A DNA stretch of 64,000 nt, taken from Cenococcum geophilum 1.58. Its lineage: Eukaryota; Ascomycota; Dothideomycetes; Gloniales; Gloniaceae. Under the pieces are notes generated by a model, which saw only the letters and a program-made list of their open reading frames with translations, made no database searches and was not told the DNA's origin. This document shows positions 33,520 to 46,300 of this stretch, piece after piece. Position numbers and translations under genes: made by a program. Every line of letters begins with the position of its first letter. Positions within the stretch are counted from its first letter, which is position 1. Where the stretch lies: the NCBI GenBank assembly GCA_001692895.1, contig KV748181.1, positions 3,105,640 through 3,169,639 of the forward strand, read 5' to 3'.

Positions 33520-36500
33520 TATTAGGGCTTTAGGGCGTTTTTGTCCCTATATTCTTCCGGTAACTTATTATCTTTATTATACTAGCATTCTATCTATTTA
33601 TCTAGGTACTTTAGGGGTCTAGGCGTATTAGGGTATTAGTTATAGAATTCTTTAAGCTTCTAGGGGTAGCCTATAAAGTTTCACACAGAATACTAGGCTA
33701 GGTTAAGATTGTAGCCCTTCTATTAGATATAGTATTTTAGCGTTCCCCGTACTATCTTACAGGCTAGTATTTTATTAACCTCCTATTCGTTGTCACCATT
33801 TACTTAAACTAGTAGAGGAGGCTTGTTCTTTTATCCAGGTAATAAATTATTCGCAGCTTTCTGTAACTTATTTGGCAAGAAGATAGGGTAAACCCTAATT
33901 GAATTTGGGAGCTTTATCTTGTATAAATTACCTATCTTTTTAAGAACCTTATACAGTCCTGCTATCTAGTAGTCCAGCTTATAGCTGGGTCGTTTGGTTT
34001 TCTAATTCTTTATAGTAACCTAGATTATATCGCTAGGGGCAAAATCGGGCTCTTGACGGTGTTTATTCGCCTATTGTTCTATTAACCTTTAAGCTTTTTC
34101 TAGGTTCTTGCGGGCTACCATCTAGGCCTCCTCTAATCGTTTGGCGTACTGTTGGGCCTTAGTATAGGATAGCTTCTCTTATATAGTCTAGGGTTCTTCT
34201 AGCCTTTTCCAGTCAAAGCTTATGCGGGGTAAGTATCCTATTTCTAGCTAAATCGGGGCAAACCCTATAGAGTTATAGGGTAGGGTTGCTTGCGCGTAGT
34301 CTATTAAGGGTAGTAGTTTAGACCAGTTATTCTAGAAATAGTTAATAAAGGGCCTAAGCCTCTGGTCTAGGTACTAATTTATAATCTCTATCTAACCGTC
34401 TATCTAGGGGTAATAAGCCGTAAAAAGCTTTAGCTTAATGCCTAGGATTTAGGTAAACTTATTCCAGAAGGCCGATATAAACTATAGCCTATAATTAGAT
34501 ATAATAGGATCTAGTAGTCTATAGATTTAGTAGACGTAATAGACATATAGCCGGGCTGCCTCTTTAGCATTAATATTCTTATAATAGGGAATTAAGAACG
34601 GGCGTTTACTAAAGCAGTTAACTATAACCATAACTATATTATATCCGTTACGGTCCCTAGGTAGTTTATAGAAGTCTATAAAAATATACTACTAAGGGCG
34701 CTCTAGTATCGGGAGTGGCTTAAGTAGTCTTAGGGTCTTATCCTGTGGGATTATAGCTCTCTAGCAGTCTTCGCAGTTCTATATATATCGATTAATATCC
34801 GCAACCATTCTTGGCTAGTAGTAGCGGCAGTTAATAATTCTACGGGTCTTATTCTTGCTAGGGTATACTATAGAGACTTAGTAATAAGCTTCGCGGATTA
34901 GTTTAGTCCGTAGATTATTAACGTTAGGGATTATAAGCCGCTCCTAATATAGGAGCAATTCTTCCTCCGTTTTAAAATTAGGGTCTTTTTTTACAGCTTA
35001 TTTACGGAGAGCCCTTAAGGCATTAGCCGTGCGGTTTATAGTTAAAAGGCGGTTAATTAGCCCTATTAGCTTATCTAAGGACTCCTCTATCGGTACTAGC
35101 TCGTTTTACTATAAGTCTAGCTCCTTAAGGATCCGCGGGTTAAGCTATTCTAGATAGAGGAGGGCACGCGTCTAATATTAGGTCTTTAACTTATCCTAGG
35201 GCCCTATATTTTATTCTCTTTAGGTTAAGGCATTAGCCTTAGAGTTTTACTTACTAAAATAATATATAATTATAAAGAAGAATTAGGAGAGTATTTCGGC
35301 CCACTAGGCTTATTATTTAGTAAACTGCTTTATAGTTATAAAGTACTCTAGGGCTTTATAATCTATATATATCTTAATCCGGGAGTTTATACCTTTAAGC
35401 TCTATACGCTATTAGGAGAGTAATTAAATAATAGCTAGCATTTCTTTATTATGTACTTTATAGTTATACTTAGCCGGGTCTATTATCTTTAAGAAGAAAG
35501 CTATAGGGTACTATTCGCCGTCTAGATGTAACTGTAATAGGATTCCCGCTATAACCCCATTAGAGGCGTTCGTTTTTAGCATTAATTTAAGGTCTAGGTT
35601 ATAGTAACGAAGAATTAGGGAAGAGATAAGCCAATCCTTTATCTCTTTAAAGGCTTCTATATAGCTATTATTAAAAATAAAAGGCGTGTCCTTCCTAGTT
35701 AGTTATATAAGAGGTTTTACCGTAATTCCGTAGTTATAGATAAACTAGCAGTAGAAGTTATAAAAACTAAGAAAGGACTAGATTCCCTTTACTATATAAG
35801 GGGGCTTTTAGTTACAGATTACCTCTACCTTCTTAGGGTTAACCTTAATTTCTTCTATAGTTATAATAAACCTAAGGTATTTTATACATTTTATCCTAAA
35901 CTCGCATTTCTTAATATTAACTTGTAAGCCCGCGTTCTATAGTCTCTTTAGAACCTTCTTAATATAAACTTAATACTTAAGTTTATCGTCTAAGTATATA
36001 AGAATGTCGTCTAGGTATACTATGTAGAATTTATTAAGGTAATTAAAAAGAACGTCATTTATATACCTTTAGTACGTAGCCGGTCCGTTTATTAGTCTAA
36101 AAGAAAGAACTTTATATTTATAAGAACTATAATAGGTACGGAACGTTGTTAAATCTTTAGATATAGGGTCTATTTTAATTTAGTAGAAAGCTTAGCGGAT
36201 ATTAAATTTAGTAAAGATCTTTGCCTAGCTTAGATAGGTAAGGGTCTCGTTAATTAAAGAAATAGGATACTGGTCCTTTTAAGTAATAGCGTTTAGCTTT
36301 TAATAGTTAATATAAAAATAAAGGCCTTTATTAGGCTTTTTTATAAATAGGATAGGGGAAGTAAAAGGGGCTTAACTTAGCTTAATAAACCCTTTATCTA
36401 GGTTATTAATTAAGTACTACTTTATTACTTTTAGCTTATCCGTTAATTAATAGTAAAGGGGGCTATAGCCTAGCGAGTTATTGGCTTTTAATTGAATCTT

Positions 36501-38903
36501 ATAGTTATATGTCTGGTAGGGGGGTAACTTATTTAAGGCCGCTTTTAAGAATGCATCCTTATAGTTTATATAAATAGTAGGGAGAAGGCGTTTAACTAGT
36601 TCCTTATCGGTTTCCTTAGCTAGCCTTTCCTCTCTATTATTAATAATTCGGTTAATTTTATATAGGCTTATTATAAAGACCTTATTATCCTTCCAATATA
36701 TATTAAAGTAGAACGCTATAGCGCTAATTACAGCGATATTTACGGTAGGGGGGTTGCCTAACAATAGGGGCGTATATAACTTTAGGGACTTCCAGGGTAC
36801 TAGCGTTATTATTACTCCCTTTAGCTCCTATTATATCTTTTAAAGGTTATCCCTTATATCCTATTAATACGTTCTTTTCTATACCAGTTAAATCCGTGCG
36901 ATTTAGACGTTGTTTACATTACTATCTGTCCCGCTTTTATATATAGAGTCCTCTTTAAACATAACGCTTTGGGAGAGTATCTTTATTAGTACGGAGTTCT
37001 TTCTAGCTTTATAGCGGGCGTCTTCTTAGGTAAAGGCTAGGTCACGGGCCCAGATATCCTACTAGTAGGTAGGGTTAGCTGTAAGCTTTGCAGTGTGTGG
37101 GAATTGAACGAGCGACTTGATTGTAAATCTATGGGTATCAAGTGGAATATATACATGAAATGGTAGCTGAAATAGGAACAGTGATCTGCAAGCAATATTG
37201 ATCTACGATCAATATATTGGGTGGCGTTAAGGCTGTCTCGGCAGCACCATAGTCGGTTACATTAGCCCTTATAGCTAATATCTCGCGGTTAGTTCGGATC
37301 TCCCTAATAAAGGAGGGCAACCTTAGTCTATCCTCCGGCTAGATAAACCGTCTTTATTATACGTTTAACCAAATATTAAAATAGGATATCTATTTTCGTC
37401 TAAGGATTATATCGTAAGACCCTAGGTCTAGGATGCAAAAGGGAATACTATATTAGCGTCGTCCGTTAAGAGTAATATATAACTTTAAGACATGGGTAAT
37501 AGGCTAACCGGCTTAGCCGTTATAGCCTTTTACCTAAACAGGCTTCTCTAGTTAGATAGCTTCTATATTTAAAAACTTAGCAACATTATTTATATAGGCA
37601 GTATTTATAAAGGCAAAGCCATTTACTCTAGTATTAATAAGGGCGGTTATATTAACTCTATATCCATTTTAAGATACTATATATAGAACTATAAAATACT
37701 TTCCACCTATTAACTAACTAAGATTAATCTCTTTAAGATCAATAGGGTACCCTAGGGGGGAGTCTTTCCCTAGGGTTCTTTTTTTCCCGACTTATTAGAC
37801 GTTTCTCCTTCCTCTATCTCCTTAATATTGCCTATATCCTTTAGCTCCGGGCAGGATAAGGCAAAGTAACCCTACTTATTGCAGTTATAGCATATAGCCG
37901 AGGCAGGGTTAATTAGAGTATTGCGGTAAATACTAGTTAATAGCGTAGTATATAACTGGTCGGGCGAGGCTCGCTAATGCGTAGTCGTAACCTATCTTCC
38001 TACTCTAGCTCCTATAGGTATAGCTAGCGAGTTCCAATTATTACGAAGTCGCTTCTACTAATTAGGGTAGGCGTTAATCCGCTTTAGTTCTAAATCTAAT
38101 AATAGGCAACGAGCTATAAGTCTTTTATGGGTTAGTAGGTTATCTAAGGTTATAGTAATCTTTTCTTATAGCCGGATTATTAGCTTATTATATAGGTCTA
38201 ATTAATAGTTCTTAAGGGGAACCTGGCCTTCTCCTATAAGGTATAGGAATTAAGTCTAGAATTTAGCAAAGGGTTAATTTAGTTTTATTATTAGGCGATT
38301 ATAGTTATAACAGGCATCCTATACTTTATTTAGGTTAATATAGATAGCCGCTAGGTACCGTATTATCTTATTAACAGATATAAATTAGATAAAAGAGTCG
38401 TCCTTAAACTTGGCTTAAAGGTGCCGTTAGGCGTCCCTAGTAGTTCAACTAAAGACGTAGAGCATTTTAGCTTCTTTAGAAAGGAAGTAGTTATAGTTAA
38501 CGCGGAGCTTTCCTTATACTTAAATCCTTTAATTCTTAAAGGTAGAGTCTATTCTATTAGATAGTAGTAGGGGGTTAGGGAGCTTAACGGACTTTAATTA
38601 CTTTATTATTATATCCGTACTCCCTAGTATATCGCATTTAGTAGAGTAAATAGGTTGGCTAGGGCTTTAAGAAGGGGAAGCTAGGCTATTTTATAGGGCC
38701 GCGAGGCTTTTTAGGATCTCTTATAGGGTTTCTTATATATTTCTTACTTTAAGACAATCGGCTTCCTAGCTAGCTATAAGGGCGCGAATCTGCTCGCGTA
38801 TGTCTATAATGTTATTATTATCTTTAATTTCTAATCCTAATTGGATCTCAGGTTCCTCTTAGGTAGAGGTAGCTCTCTTAAATAAGCTTACTTTAGGTGC
38901 CAT
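33520..38903 (-). pseudogene. gypsy B gag-pol, RIP-decayed
   Basis: Gag from 38903; a CCHC knuckle near 37880 reads CYNCNK-GYFALSC, so His has become Tyr (CAC to TAC). Protease/RT spacer near 37200-37350. An RT piece is open at 36447-36764 (NIYWKDNKVFI, INRIINNREERLAKETDKEL). The RT active site YLDDILIYLDD near 36010-36040 is kept. RNase H and integrase follow to about 33600, ending NKLPEEYRDKNALKP. Stops are nearly all TAA/TAG. Confidence 0.82.
37081..37271. mobile_element. ~191-bp insertion in gypsy B with 5-bp duplication
   Basis: Compared with gypsy D at 53090-53130, gypsy B has about 190 extra bases. They are bounded by TAGCT (37076-37080 and 37272-37276) and less AT-rich than the surrounding element. 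On the minus strand it contains GATTTACAATC and, after 9 bases, GTTCAATTCCC, reminiscent of the anticodon arm and T arm of a tRNA, but the stems do not pair well. No TG...CA ends or inverted repeats. Nature unknown. Confidence 0.45.
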
Positions 38904-39133
38904 CGTTAGCTTCCTAAGGTTTATTAGTATTATACGCTTTAGTTTTAATTTTAGGGGTACAGGTCTAGTCCTATCTAGCTTATAAGGTAGAATATTATCT
39001 AGGCCTTCCCAGACAATATAGAGTTGTTTTAGTGTCTAAGTATAACGCGTTAATGCGTCGTTGCAGACGAAGTTTCTTTAGGGTGGGATATTATTAAGGC
39101 CTTCCTAGGCAAGGTAGGGTAAGCTTAGTATAA

Positions 39134-39344
39134 TATTACGGCTTAAATAAATGCCTCTAAACTAAAGCTTAAACGAATACTGTATTATAAAGATACTAAG
39201 CTAAGGAGAAGGAAAAGGGGTCGCTAGGACCGATATAAACAAATATATAGGGTGAGCCGCTAAGGCGCTAGCTTTAAGCGAGCCAATCATAGGTTGGCAG
39301 AATATGGTAGAATTTAGCAGGTAACGTGCGATAGCGCTATTACA
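39134..39344 (-). repeat. 5' LTR of gypsy B
   Basis: Plus-strand TATTACGGCTTAAAT...GCGCTATTACA. It contains AGCGAGCCAATCATAGGTTGGC, better preserved than in the other LTR. Confidence 0.85.
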
Positions 39345-42176
39345 GTGGGTACTAGTCCGTTAGGGCCAGCGGTGTTATTAATGGCTTTTATGGCCATCTA
39401 TAGAGCTAGTTTCTTTTAGATGTCCTTATATTCGTCCGTAATAATCTAGTAAGCTCTTTATAAGGCTAGGTAAGCTTGCTTAATAAGCCTAACGGACTAA
39501 TATGCCTTAACTAGGACAGCTTTTGTTAATATAGCTATAGCTATAGTATACTATTAGAATTCCTTACTAATAAAGTTCTTACTAGCGTTATGGGTAATAT
39601 ACTTAGGGGGTTTAACGTATATATTAATCTAGCAGGTCCGTAAAATATCCTAAGTATATTTTATGGATATATTTTGCAACTAACGGGCGGCTTAATAGTG
39701 GGTTGCCTCGTTAATTATATATAATACTAGGTTGCCGTTAATATATATAATGTCTATGTATACTAAGTGGTTAAAGTTAAGGTCCTTATAAAGGGTGAAC
39801 TTAAATCGGCCTAGGGAACGTCCGTATTTCTAGCAAAAAGAGTAGTATTTGGTTAGGTGGTTAATTGCCTTCCTATTAATGTTGTCATATTTAGAGCGTT
39901 TAAGGACTTTATATAGCTTTTCGGCTAATAGGTGGCCGAAGCGGCGGTATAGGCGGTGGATTTCCGTACTAGTAAGGTAGTACGGGTTATAGTTAAAAGA
40001 TTTCTGGATATAGGTTTGTAAAGTCTCTCTCTATATAAGGAACGGGTGTCTAAATTATCGTATAATTAGTAAGGTAATATGCTTACTTCCTAGGGTAGTT
40101 ATAGGACCAATTAGGGTGTCCGTAACATTGTTATAGTATACCTGTAACCTGTCTATATCTATAAGATAGAGTAAGAAGGGGGTGTCTGCTTTTACTACGT
40201 GGAAGTTAACTAGGCTAATTAGAGTCTTAACTTTAACTAATCTAATTAATGCGGTTAAGCTGATGCCGAATTAGACGTTTACGGCCCTAGTTTGCGTAAT
40301 ATCAATATCCGTATTATTATTTGTGGTGGTCCTATATATAAGGTATTGTCTATAGCCTATAGTAGACTTCTTAGAGGCACTTATGTCGATTATAATACCG
40401 TAGAATTCCTTAGGGGTATAGTATTTTGTGGTAATATATACAAATAGGTCCTGCTTATAATCTATAACGTCCGCAATAGGGGTGCTTACGAAATAGTTTT
40501 TGGGCGTAATTAAGTGTATAAAGGAACGGTCGGCTAATACGGTCGTAATATTAAAGGCTTAGCTGTCCGTAAAAGGTCCGAAAGTAGTTAGAAATGTCTC
40601 TAAGGTCTCTTATTCCTAAGTATTTAAGTTAAAGTCAATTATAAGGGCTTCTATTAACTTATTAGGAGGCTCTTCTACTTCCTTTCCTTTATATTCTAAA
40701 ATGAACTAGCTAATACAGCTATTAAGTCTCTTCCTAGACTTGTTATATTCTTCCTAGGTATGCCTTATAGACTAATATCTTTCCTTACCGTATATAAAGC
40801 ACTTCTGGCTAGTTTGTCTATGGGGGTATATTTTTATATAGGAGTTATTATAGGGGTTACGGGTAGGGCCTAGTTAATGCGGGTACTGCTAGCGGTAGCG
40901 GCGGTTCGTAAAGTAGATGTCTAAGTCTATTTACGGATATTGAATATCTATAATAAAGGCTTAAGTGCTCCCTAGTGGGTTTAATAGAGGAGCGTAGATT
41001 ATTAATAAGGCCAGCTAAGGTATCTATAGGCTTATAATAGGCGTACTTATAGGGCTTTACTTCCTAGTAGGCTGTAATAGGTTTGTTGTATAGGAAGTTA
41101 TCTATTTAAAGCTTGGCGTTAAGGCCGTGCTATAGGTGCCGGAGGTCTTTAATAAGAATTTGCAGGCACACTATAGTCGATTTTTTAGTATTCTTATTAA
41201 TTACGGTCCGTAGCTTGGTCGCATTCTATTAGGTAAGGATATTACGCCTATATTCCAGTTCTTTAAAGTAGTTATAGGTAGCTTCGCATAGTTTATTAAA
41301 GGGAACACTAAGGGGGTTACTCTTAAGGTTGGTGTAGTAGTAGTTAAGTGCTAGGCCGCGTAGTATAGTAGAGTAGGCTTAGCTAAACTCTTATTTAGGA
41401 ATGTTAGCCTTTTAGTAAAAGTCCGTAAAGATAGTTAGTTTAAAGTTAAAGTTATCGTTTTCACCGCTATACTTAGATTTGTTAGTATAGAGCTTGGCTA
41501 GGTTAGCTAGTTCCTTACTATAGGTCTTTACTTAGGTACGTTATAGATCTGTAACTTATAGATCTATAGCTTATAGATATATAGCTTGCGGATATATAGC
41601 TTATGGATATATGGCTTGCGGATCTATAACTTAGGTAGGTTACGGATCTATAGCTTTGTTAACGGAAGGGTTTTAGTCCATATTTTAGTTTACGGGGGTA
41701 TTATAGTCCATAATTTAGGTTGCGGGGGTATTATAGTCCGTAACTTAAGTACTAGGTATACTTTAGCTAGTAAGATTAATTCTAAGACTGCTTAGATTTA
41801 TAGGACAAGTTTAGTTAAGTAGGTTAGGTATAAGGCTAGTAATTACATTAAGTTTAGAAGAAGTAAAAAGTTCCTTAGTTTCTTGGAACTGGTTTAGGAT
41901 TTCCTCTTTAGTCTATTCCGTTTGGTCCTTTTTATATATTATATTATATAAGGACTATATAATAGTAACTCGTTTATTCCTTTTAACTTATACATCTTAG
42001 TTACGTAAGAGGGTCCGTAGGTTATAAATAGTAGTAGGGTTATATGCTTTAAAGATAGCTTCCATAAAGTCTATAAAGTCTTCCTAGTATTACTTCTATA
42101 AGTTAACGTTTATAAGCTTAAAATATAAATATTTAAAAACTTTAAATTTAATGTAGTTGTTAATGTTAGGTATAGA
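39345..42176 (-). pseudogene. copia piece 2: gag, protease, integrase
   Basis: On the minus strand the piece opens within gag at PNINNYIKFKVFKYLYFKLI and runs through a long gag with tandem YPQAIYL/YP-AIY-type units (about 41560-41760). A decayed zinc knuckle lies near 40790 (CFIYGKERY, originally CFxCGKxGH). Integrase continues to AIKAINNTAGPNGLVPT at the right edge of gypsy B, where the frame continues at 32627 with LLVYRAYLRI. Dense RIP stops. Confidence 0.78.
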
Positions 42177-42600
42177 TATAACGGAACCTTATAGTAAAAA
42201 CTACGATAGGCTCGTTATTGGGCTAGGTATATAGGTGAAGCAAGTTAAAGACAACAACGTAATAATAACTGGTGGAGTAGTTGCCTAATAAATTAACTCC
42301 AATTATATTCTAAGAATTACTATAAGGAAGGAACTATCTAGGTAGGGACTAAGGGTCCTTAAATACACAACTGTACTCCTATGAAATCCTTCTTATACGT
42401 AATATATATGTGCTCTATCTACTCTATTACGGATTATATAGATCCTATAGATTATATAGATTATCCTACGTAACCTTGGTTACTATTCCTCGTCATATAG
42501 CTCTATTAGCTCTATCCTAGACCGTACCTAAATTAACCAACTAGCTTCTTCTAACTCCTCTCCAAGTAGTCGTAATATTGTACTTAAAGTGTCCGTAACA
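42177..42600 (-). repeat. 3' LTR of gypsy C
   Basis: Plus-strand TATAACGGAACC...GTGTCCGTAACA, 424 bp, aligned end to end with 49721-50144. Confidence 0.9.
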
Positions 42601-42708
42601 CCATCTCCCTCCTTTTTATCTTCGTCCTTAAAGATTTAAAATATCTTTAAGTTATTTATTAGAGGTATAATGTCCATCTAATTAATTTGGTTAATATTAT
42701 TGCTTATT

Positions 42709-43330
42709 ATACCTAAAGCAATTTCTTCTTCTTCGACTGCCCGTCGTGCTCGCACTGTCGCTGCAATATTATCTCTTAGTAAGATTATACTATCTCCGTA
42801 TTCTCGCTGTTCTAAAAAGGGGTTAGTTTATATTGCGTTGGCAAACCTATCTTCACGACAACCGTCCTCTTGCTTAGAGTGCACTAAAGCGAATATTTAT
42901 TCGTTCTATAACGTTCGCTTTATCTCTAATATTAAATATATATAACTTATTACTCTTAATAGTCGTCTAGTTCCCTAATTAATTTATCTTAAGGTTTTAT
43001 GTTTAATCTATTACTACGCGGCTAGATAATAAACTGTCTATTACTCTAGCGGAATTACGCCGTTCCTAGGATGCTAAACAGGAGGCTGTCGATGCTTAAT
43101 AAAGGGCCCTTAAGTCTTGTCTAACTACGTCCGCTTAACTAATCCGTCTTAAGAAGGTTTATAAGAAGGTTTATTCTAAGGAGTAAAAGCTTATAAAATA
43201 AGGTTTATAGGAATTTAGTAATAAAAAAACGGATTCTCTTTTAATAGAGAAGGAAACAGATCTAAGTAGTTCGGCAACTGCTCTTCCTAGGTCCCCCTTA
43301 GGTAACTTATTCTTTAGTAATACTTCTTTT
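42709..43330 (+). pseudogene. Antisense accessory ORF of gypsy C
   Basis: It runs opposite to gag-pol between the chromodomain and 3' LTR. The start codon appears to be ATA (ATG in gypsy A). An open stretch of about 80 residues reads PKAISSSSTARRARTVAAIL, with later YSRC, SKKGLVYIALANLSSRQPSS and CLECTKANIYS. After stops, ITLAELRRS-DAKQEAVDA, RLKKVYKKVYSKE-KLIK and LLIEKETDLSSSATALPRS follow, a likely coiled coil. The Cys pattern (YSRC/CLEC) suggests two CxxC pairs in which RIP has replaced Cys by Tyr. The gypsy A copy aligns along most of its length. No known function. Confidence 0.62.
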
Positions 43331-43359
43331 TTAATACTTCCTAACCTAATTTCTTCCAA

Positions 43360-46300
43360 TACTCCTGTACCTTTTCTATAGCGTTCTTTAAATTCTCTAG
43401 TAGCTCCTAGGTAGTTTTAGTATAGCCTATCCACTTAACCTTATACTATATTTTATTGTCAATGTCCTTATAACTAACGATCTTTAAAACTTGCTATTTA
43501 TCTTCTTTTTATCCTCTATATATATCTGCTTTATAAACCGGTAGCTTAACATTTCTATATACTGGCTCTAGCATTGCGATATACTATATAGGGTAGATCT
43601 TTATTTTAGCTAGTAGGTTTAACTTAAACGTAACTAGTAAAATCCTCTATATAATTTTAAAAGGTCCTAGCCTAACGTAGTCTAACTTCTTACTTAGTTA
43701 TTAATTCTTAAAATTTTTATATAGTAGCCATACTTTATCTCCCTCCTTAAGATCTAGTCCCTTAGATCTCTTAGCATTATAGTACTTTTTTATTTTCTCT
43801 TATACTTTCTTTACTAATTCTATAAGGTCTGTATAAAGATTTATTAATATCTTTATCCTTTCTTTAGCTATACTACTTATTTTCTTTACTTACTATAGTA
43901 ACAACGATATTCTTAGCTTATATCTATAATTTGCCTTAAATAGTAATATGCCTATTCCTTCTTAAGGCGTTGCATTATATGCAAACTATATAACTAGTAA
44001 TAGCGATACCCAATTATTCTATACATAATTAATATAATACCTTATATACTGCTCTAGTGTCTAATTTAATCTTTCTGTTTAACCGTCTGTCTGCGGATAA
44101 TATACGGTAAAAGTTACTGCTTAAACTCCTTGCTCCGCTAAAAATACCTCCTAAAATACTACTATAAATCTTAGATCTCTATCCAATATAATCTTACTTA
44201 GTGCTTTATATCTTACAAACACTTCTTTAATATAGATTCTAGTAATATCCTCCGCTAAGATTTCTTCTATATATACTATAAAGTATCCCTACTTTATAAG
44301 CTTATCTACTATTACTAGAATTATATTATAATCTTATCTAGTAATAGGATCTTTTAATTTTGGCAACTTAATAATAAAGTCTTATAATATAACCTCCTAT
44401 AGTCTCTCTGGTGTTTTAATAGGTTATAGCCCTCCATATAGCTTATGCCTTATTGGTTTATTCCTTTAGTAATCTAAATACTCTTTAGTAACCTTTCTAG
44501 CTATCCTCTAAATTCCGTTAATAATGTACTCTTCCTAGAGTCTTAACACTAAGCCTCTAACTCTATTATATTCTTAAGTTATACCCTTATAAAATTCCTC
44601 TATAAGTTACTCTGCTATGCTTCTTAGGATATACTTTACTTCTTAATTTTCGTATATATCCGTCTATAGATCTTCTAACTATACTTCTAGAATTCTTTAT
44701 ATCTAAAAGCTTTCTAGTATCTTATAAACCCTATCTAGTTTTTCTTAAGTTGCTATAATTTTCGGATAATTATATCTAATTAATCTGTCTATGTCTTTTC
44801 GCAGTAAAGCCCCTAATAGCTTTTCATCGTTCTATAGTTTAGCTTTACGACTTAGAGCATCTACTTGTATATTGTCTGTACCCTTAGTATACTAAATTTT
44901 AAAATAGTATTCTGCAAGCATCTCTACCTATCTAACCTATCTTTAGTTAAGTTCCTTTATTATTAGGAATCCTATTAGGTTTTTATAATCCGTTTTAACT
45001 ATAAATAGTTTCTCTATACCTTATAAGAATGCTCTTTATTCCTTTAATACTATAACTATATCTAATAACTCCTTATTATAGATGTTATAGTTTAACTCTA
45101 GTGGTGTTATTTTCCAACTATAGTATACCACTAGGTGCTATCCATCTTAATATCTTTATATAAAGTATGCCCCTAGTATATAGTCTAATATATCTATTTT
45201 TACAACCGTCTCTAGTCCTAGTTAATAGATCTTAAGAACTAGCTCTTAGGTAAACAACTCTTTAACTTTCTTAAAGAGTTCTCTTTGTTCCTCTCCCTAT
45301 GCCTATAGTTCTTCTTTCTTTATTAATCGCGTAAATAGCTTAATATTCTTTAACTATTACGCTATAAACCTTCTATAGTAATTACAAAACCCTAGAAATA
45401 ATCTTAACTGTGTAACGTTCTCTAGTTCTTGCCAATTTACTATAGCCTCAATCTTCTTTAGATCTATACTAAGTTGGCCTAGTTTAATAATAAATTTAAT
45501 AAAATCAGTCTTCCTAGTGAAGAATTTATATTTCTTAATTACTACTAGTATCTGTTCTTCCTATAGTCTCTTTAAGGCCCATTTAACGTATTCTCCGTGT
45601 TCTTCCTTAGTTATTAAGTAGATAATAATATTGTTAAGATATACTATAATAAATTCATCTAAGTATTCTCCTAATATATTATTAATACGCTTCTAGAACG
45701 TTGCTAGTGCGTTTATAAGCCTAAATTACATAACTAATAGTTTATATAGTCCTTCCTTTAACCTAAAGGCTGCCTTTTATTTATTGCCTTCCTTAATTCT
45801 AATCTAATAGTACGCCTATCTTAGATCTATCTTTGTAAAGATTTGCGCATTACCTATCCTATCTTAGATTTCGCTAATTAAGGGTAAAGGATACCTATCC
45901 TTTCTAGTAATGCTGTTTAACTATTTATAGTCAATATATAGCCTTAGTTTGCCATTCTTCTTTAGTATAAATAGTACTGGATATCCTACTAACGACTATA
46001 ATAGTCTAATGTATCCCTTCTATAAGTTCTCTTAGATAAACTCTTTTAGTGCTCTACCTTCTTCTTTAGTAAGCTTATAGATTAGAAAGAACNTTAGACT
46101 NGTTCCTAGTTCTAACTCTATCTTATAGTCCTATGCTATATACTCTAACAGCTTTTTACTTTCCAGTAACTATAGTTTCTTACCGTACTTATGGTATCTC
46201 TTTAGTATATAACTTAAGCCTCGCTTAGTCTCTTTATATATTACTCCGACTTAGTACTATACTATCTTAGCTTATTATCGCATTTTGTGGCGTTAAGTAT

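Larger units (their letters stand above)
32628..39344 (-). mobile_element. Ty3/gypsy element gypsy B, RIP-decayed, minus strand
   Basis: 6.7 kb with LTRs at 32628-32838 and 39134-39344. Flanks are GTAGG (32623-32627) and GTGGG (39345-39349), a 5-bp duplication with one G-to-A change. Gag starts at 38903 (MAPKVSLFKRA). Pol follows in order protease, RT, RNase H, integrase, and ends about 33520. A polypurine tract (AAAGAGGGGGG on the minus strand) precedes the 3' LTR. It sits inside the copia integrase gene and carries two smaller insertions (33148-33505 and about 37081-37271). It is related to gypsy D. Confidence 0.88.

Noticed and set aside
37081..37140. tRNA gene on the minus strand
   Set aside because: Only an anticodon-like loop and T-loop string are present; the acceptor and D arms are missing and the stems mismatch.
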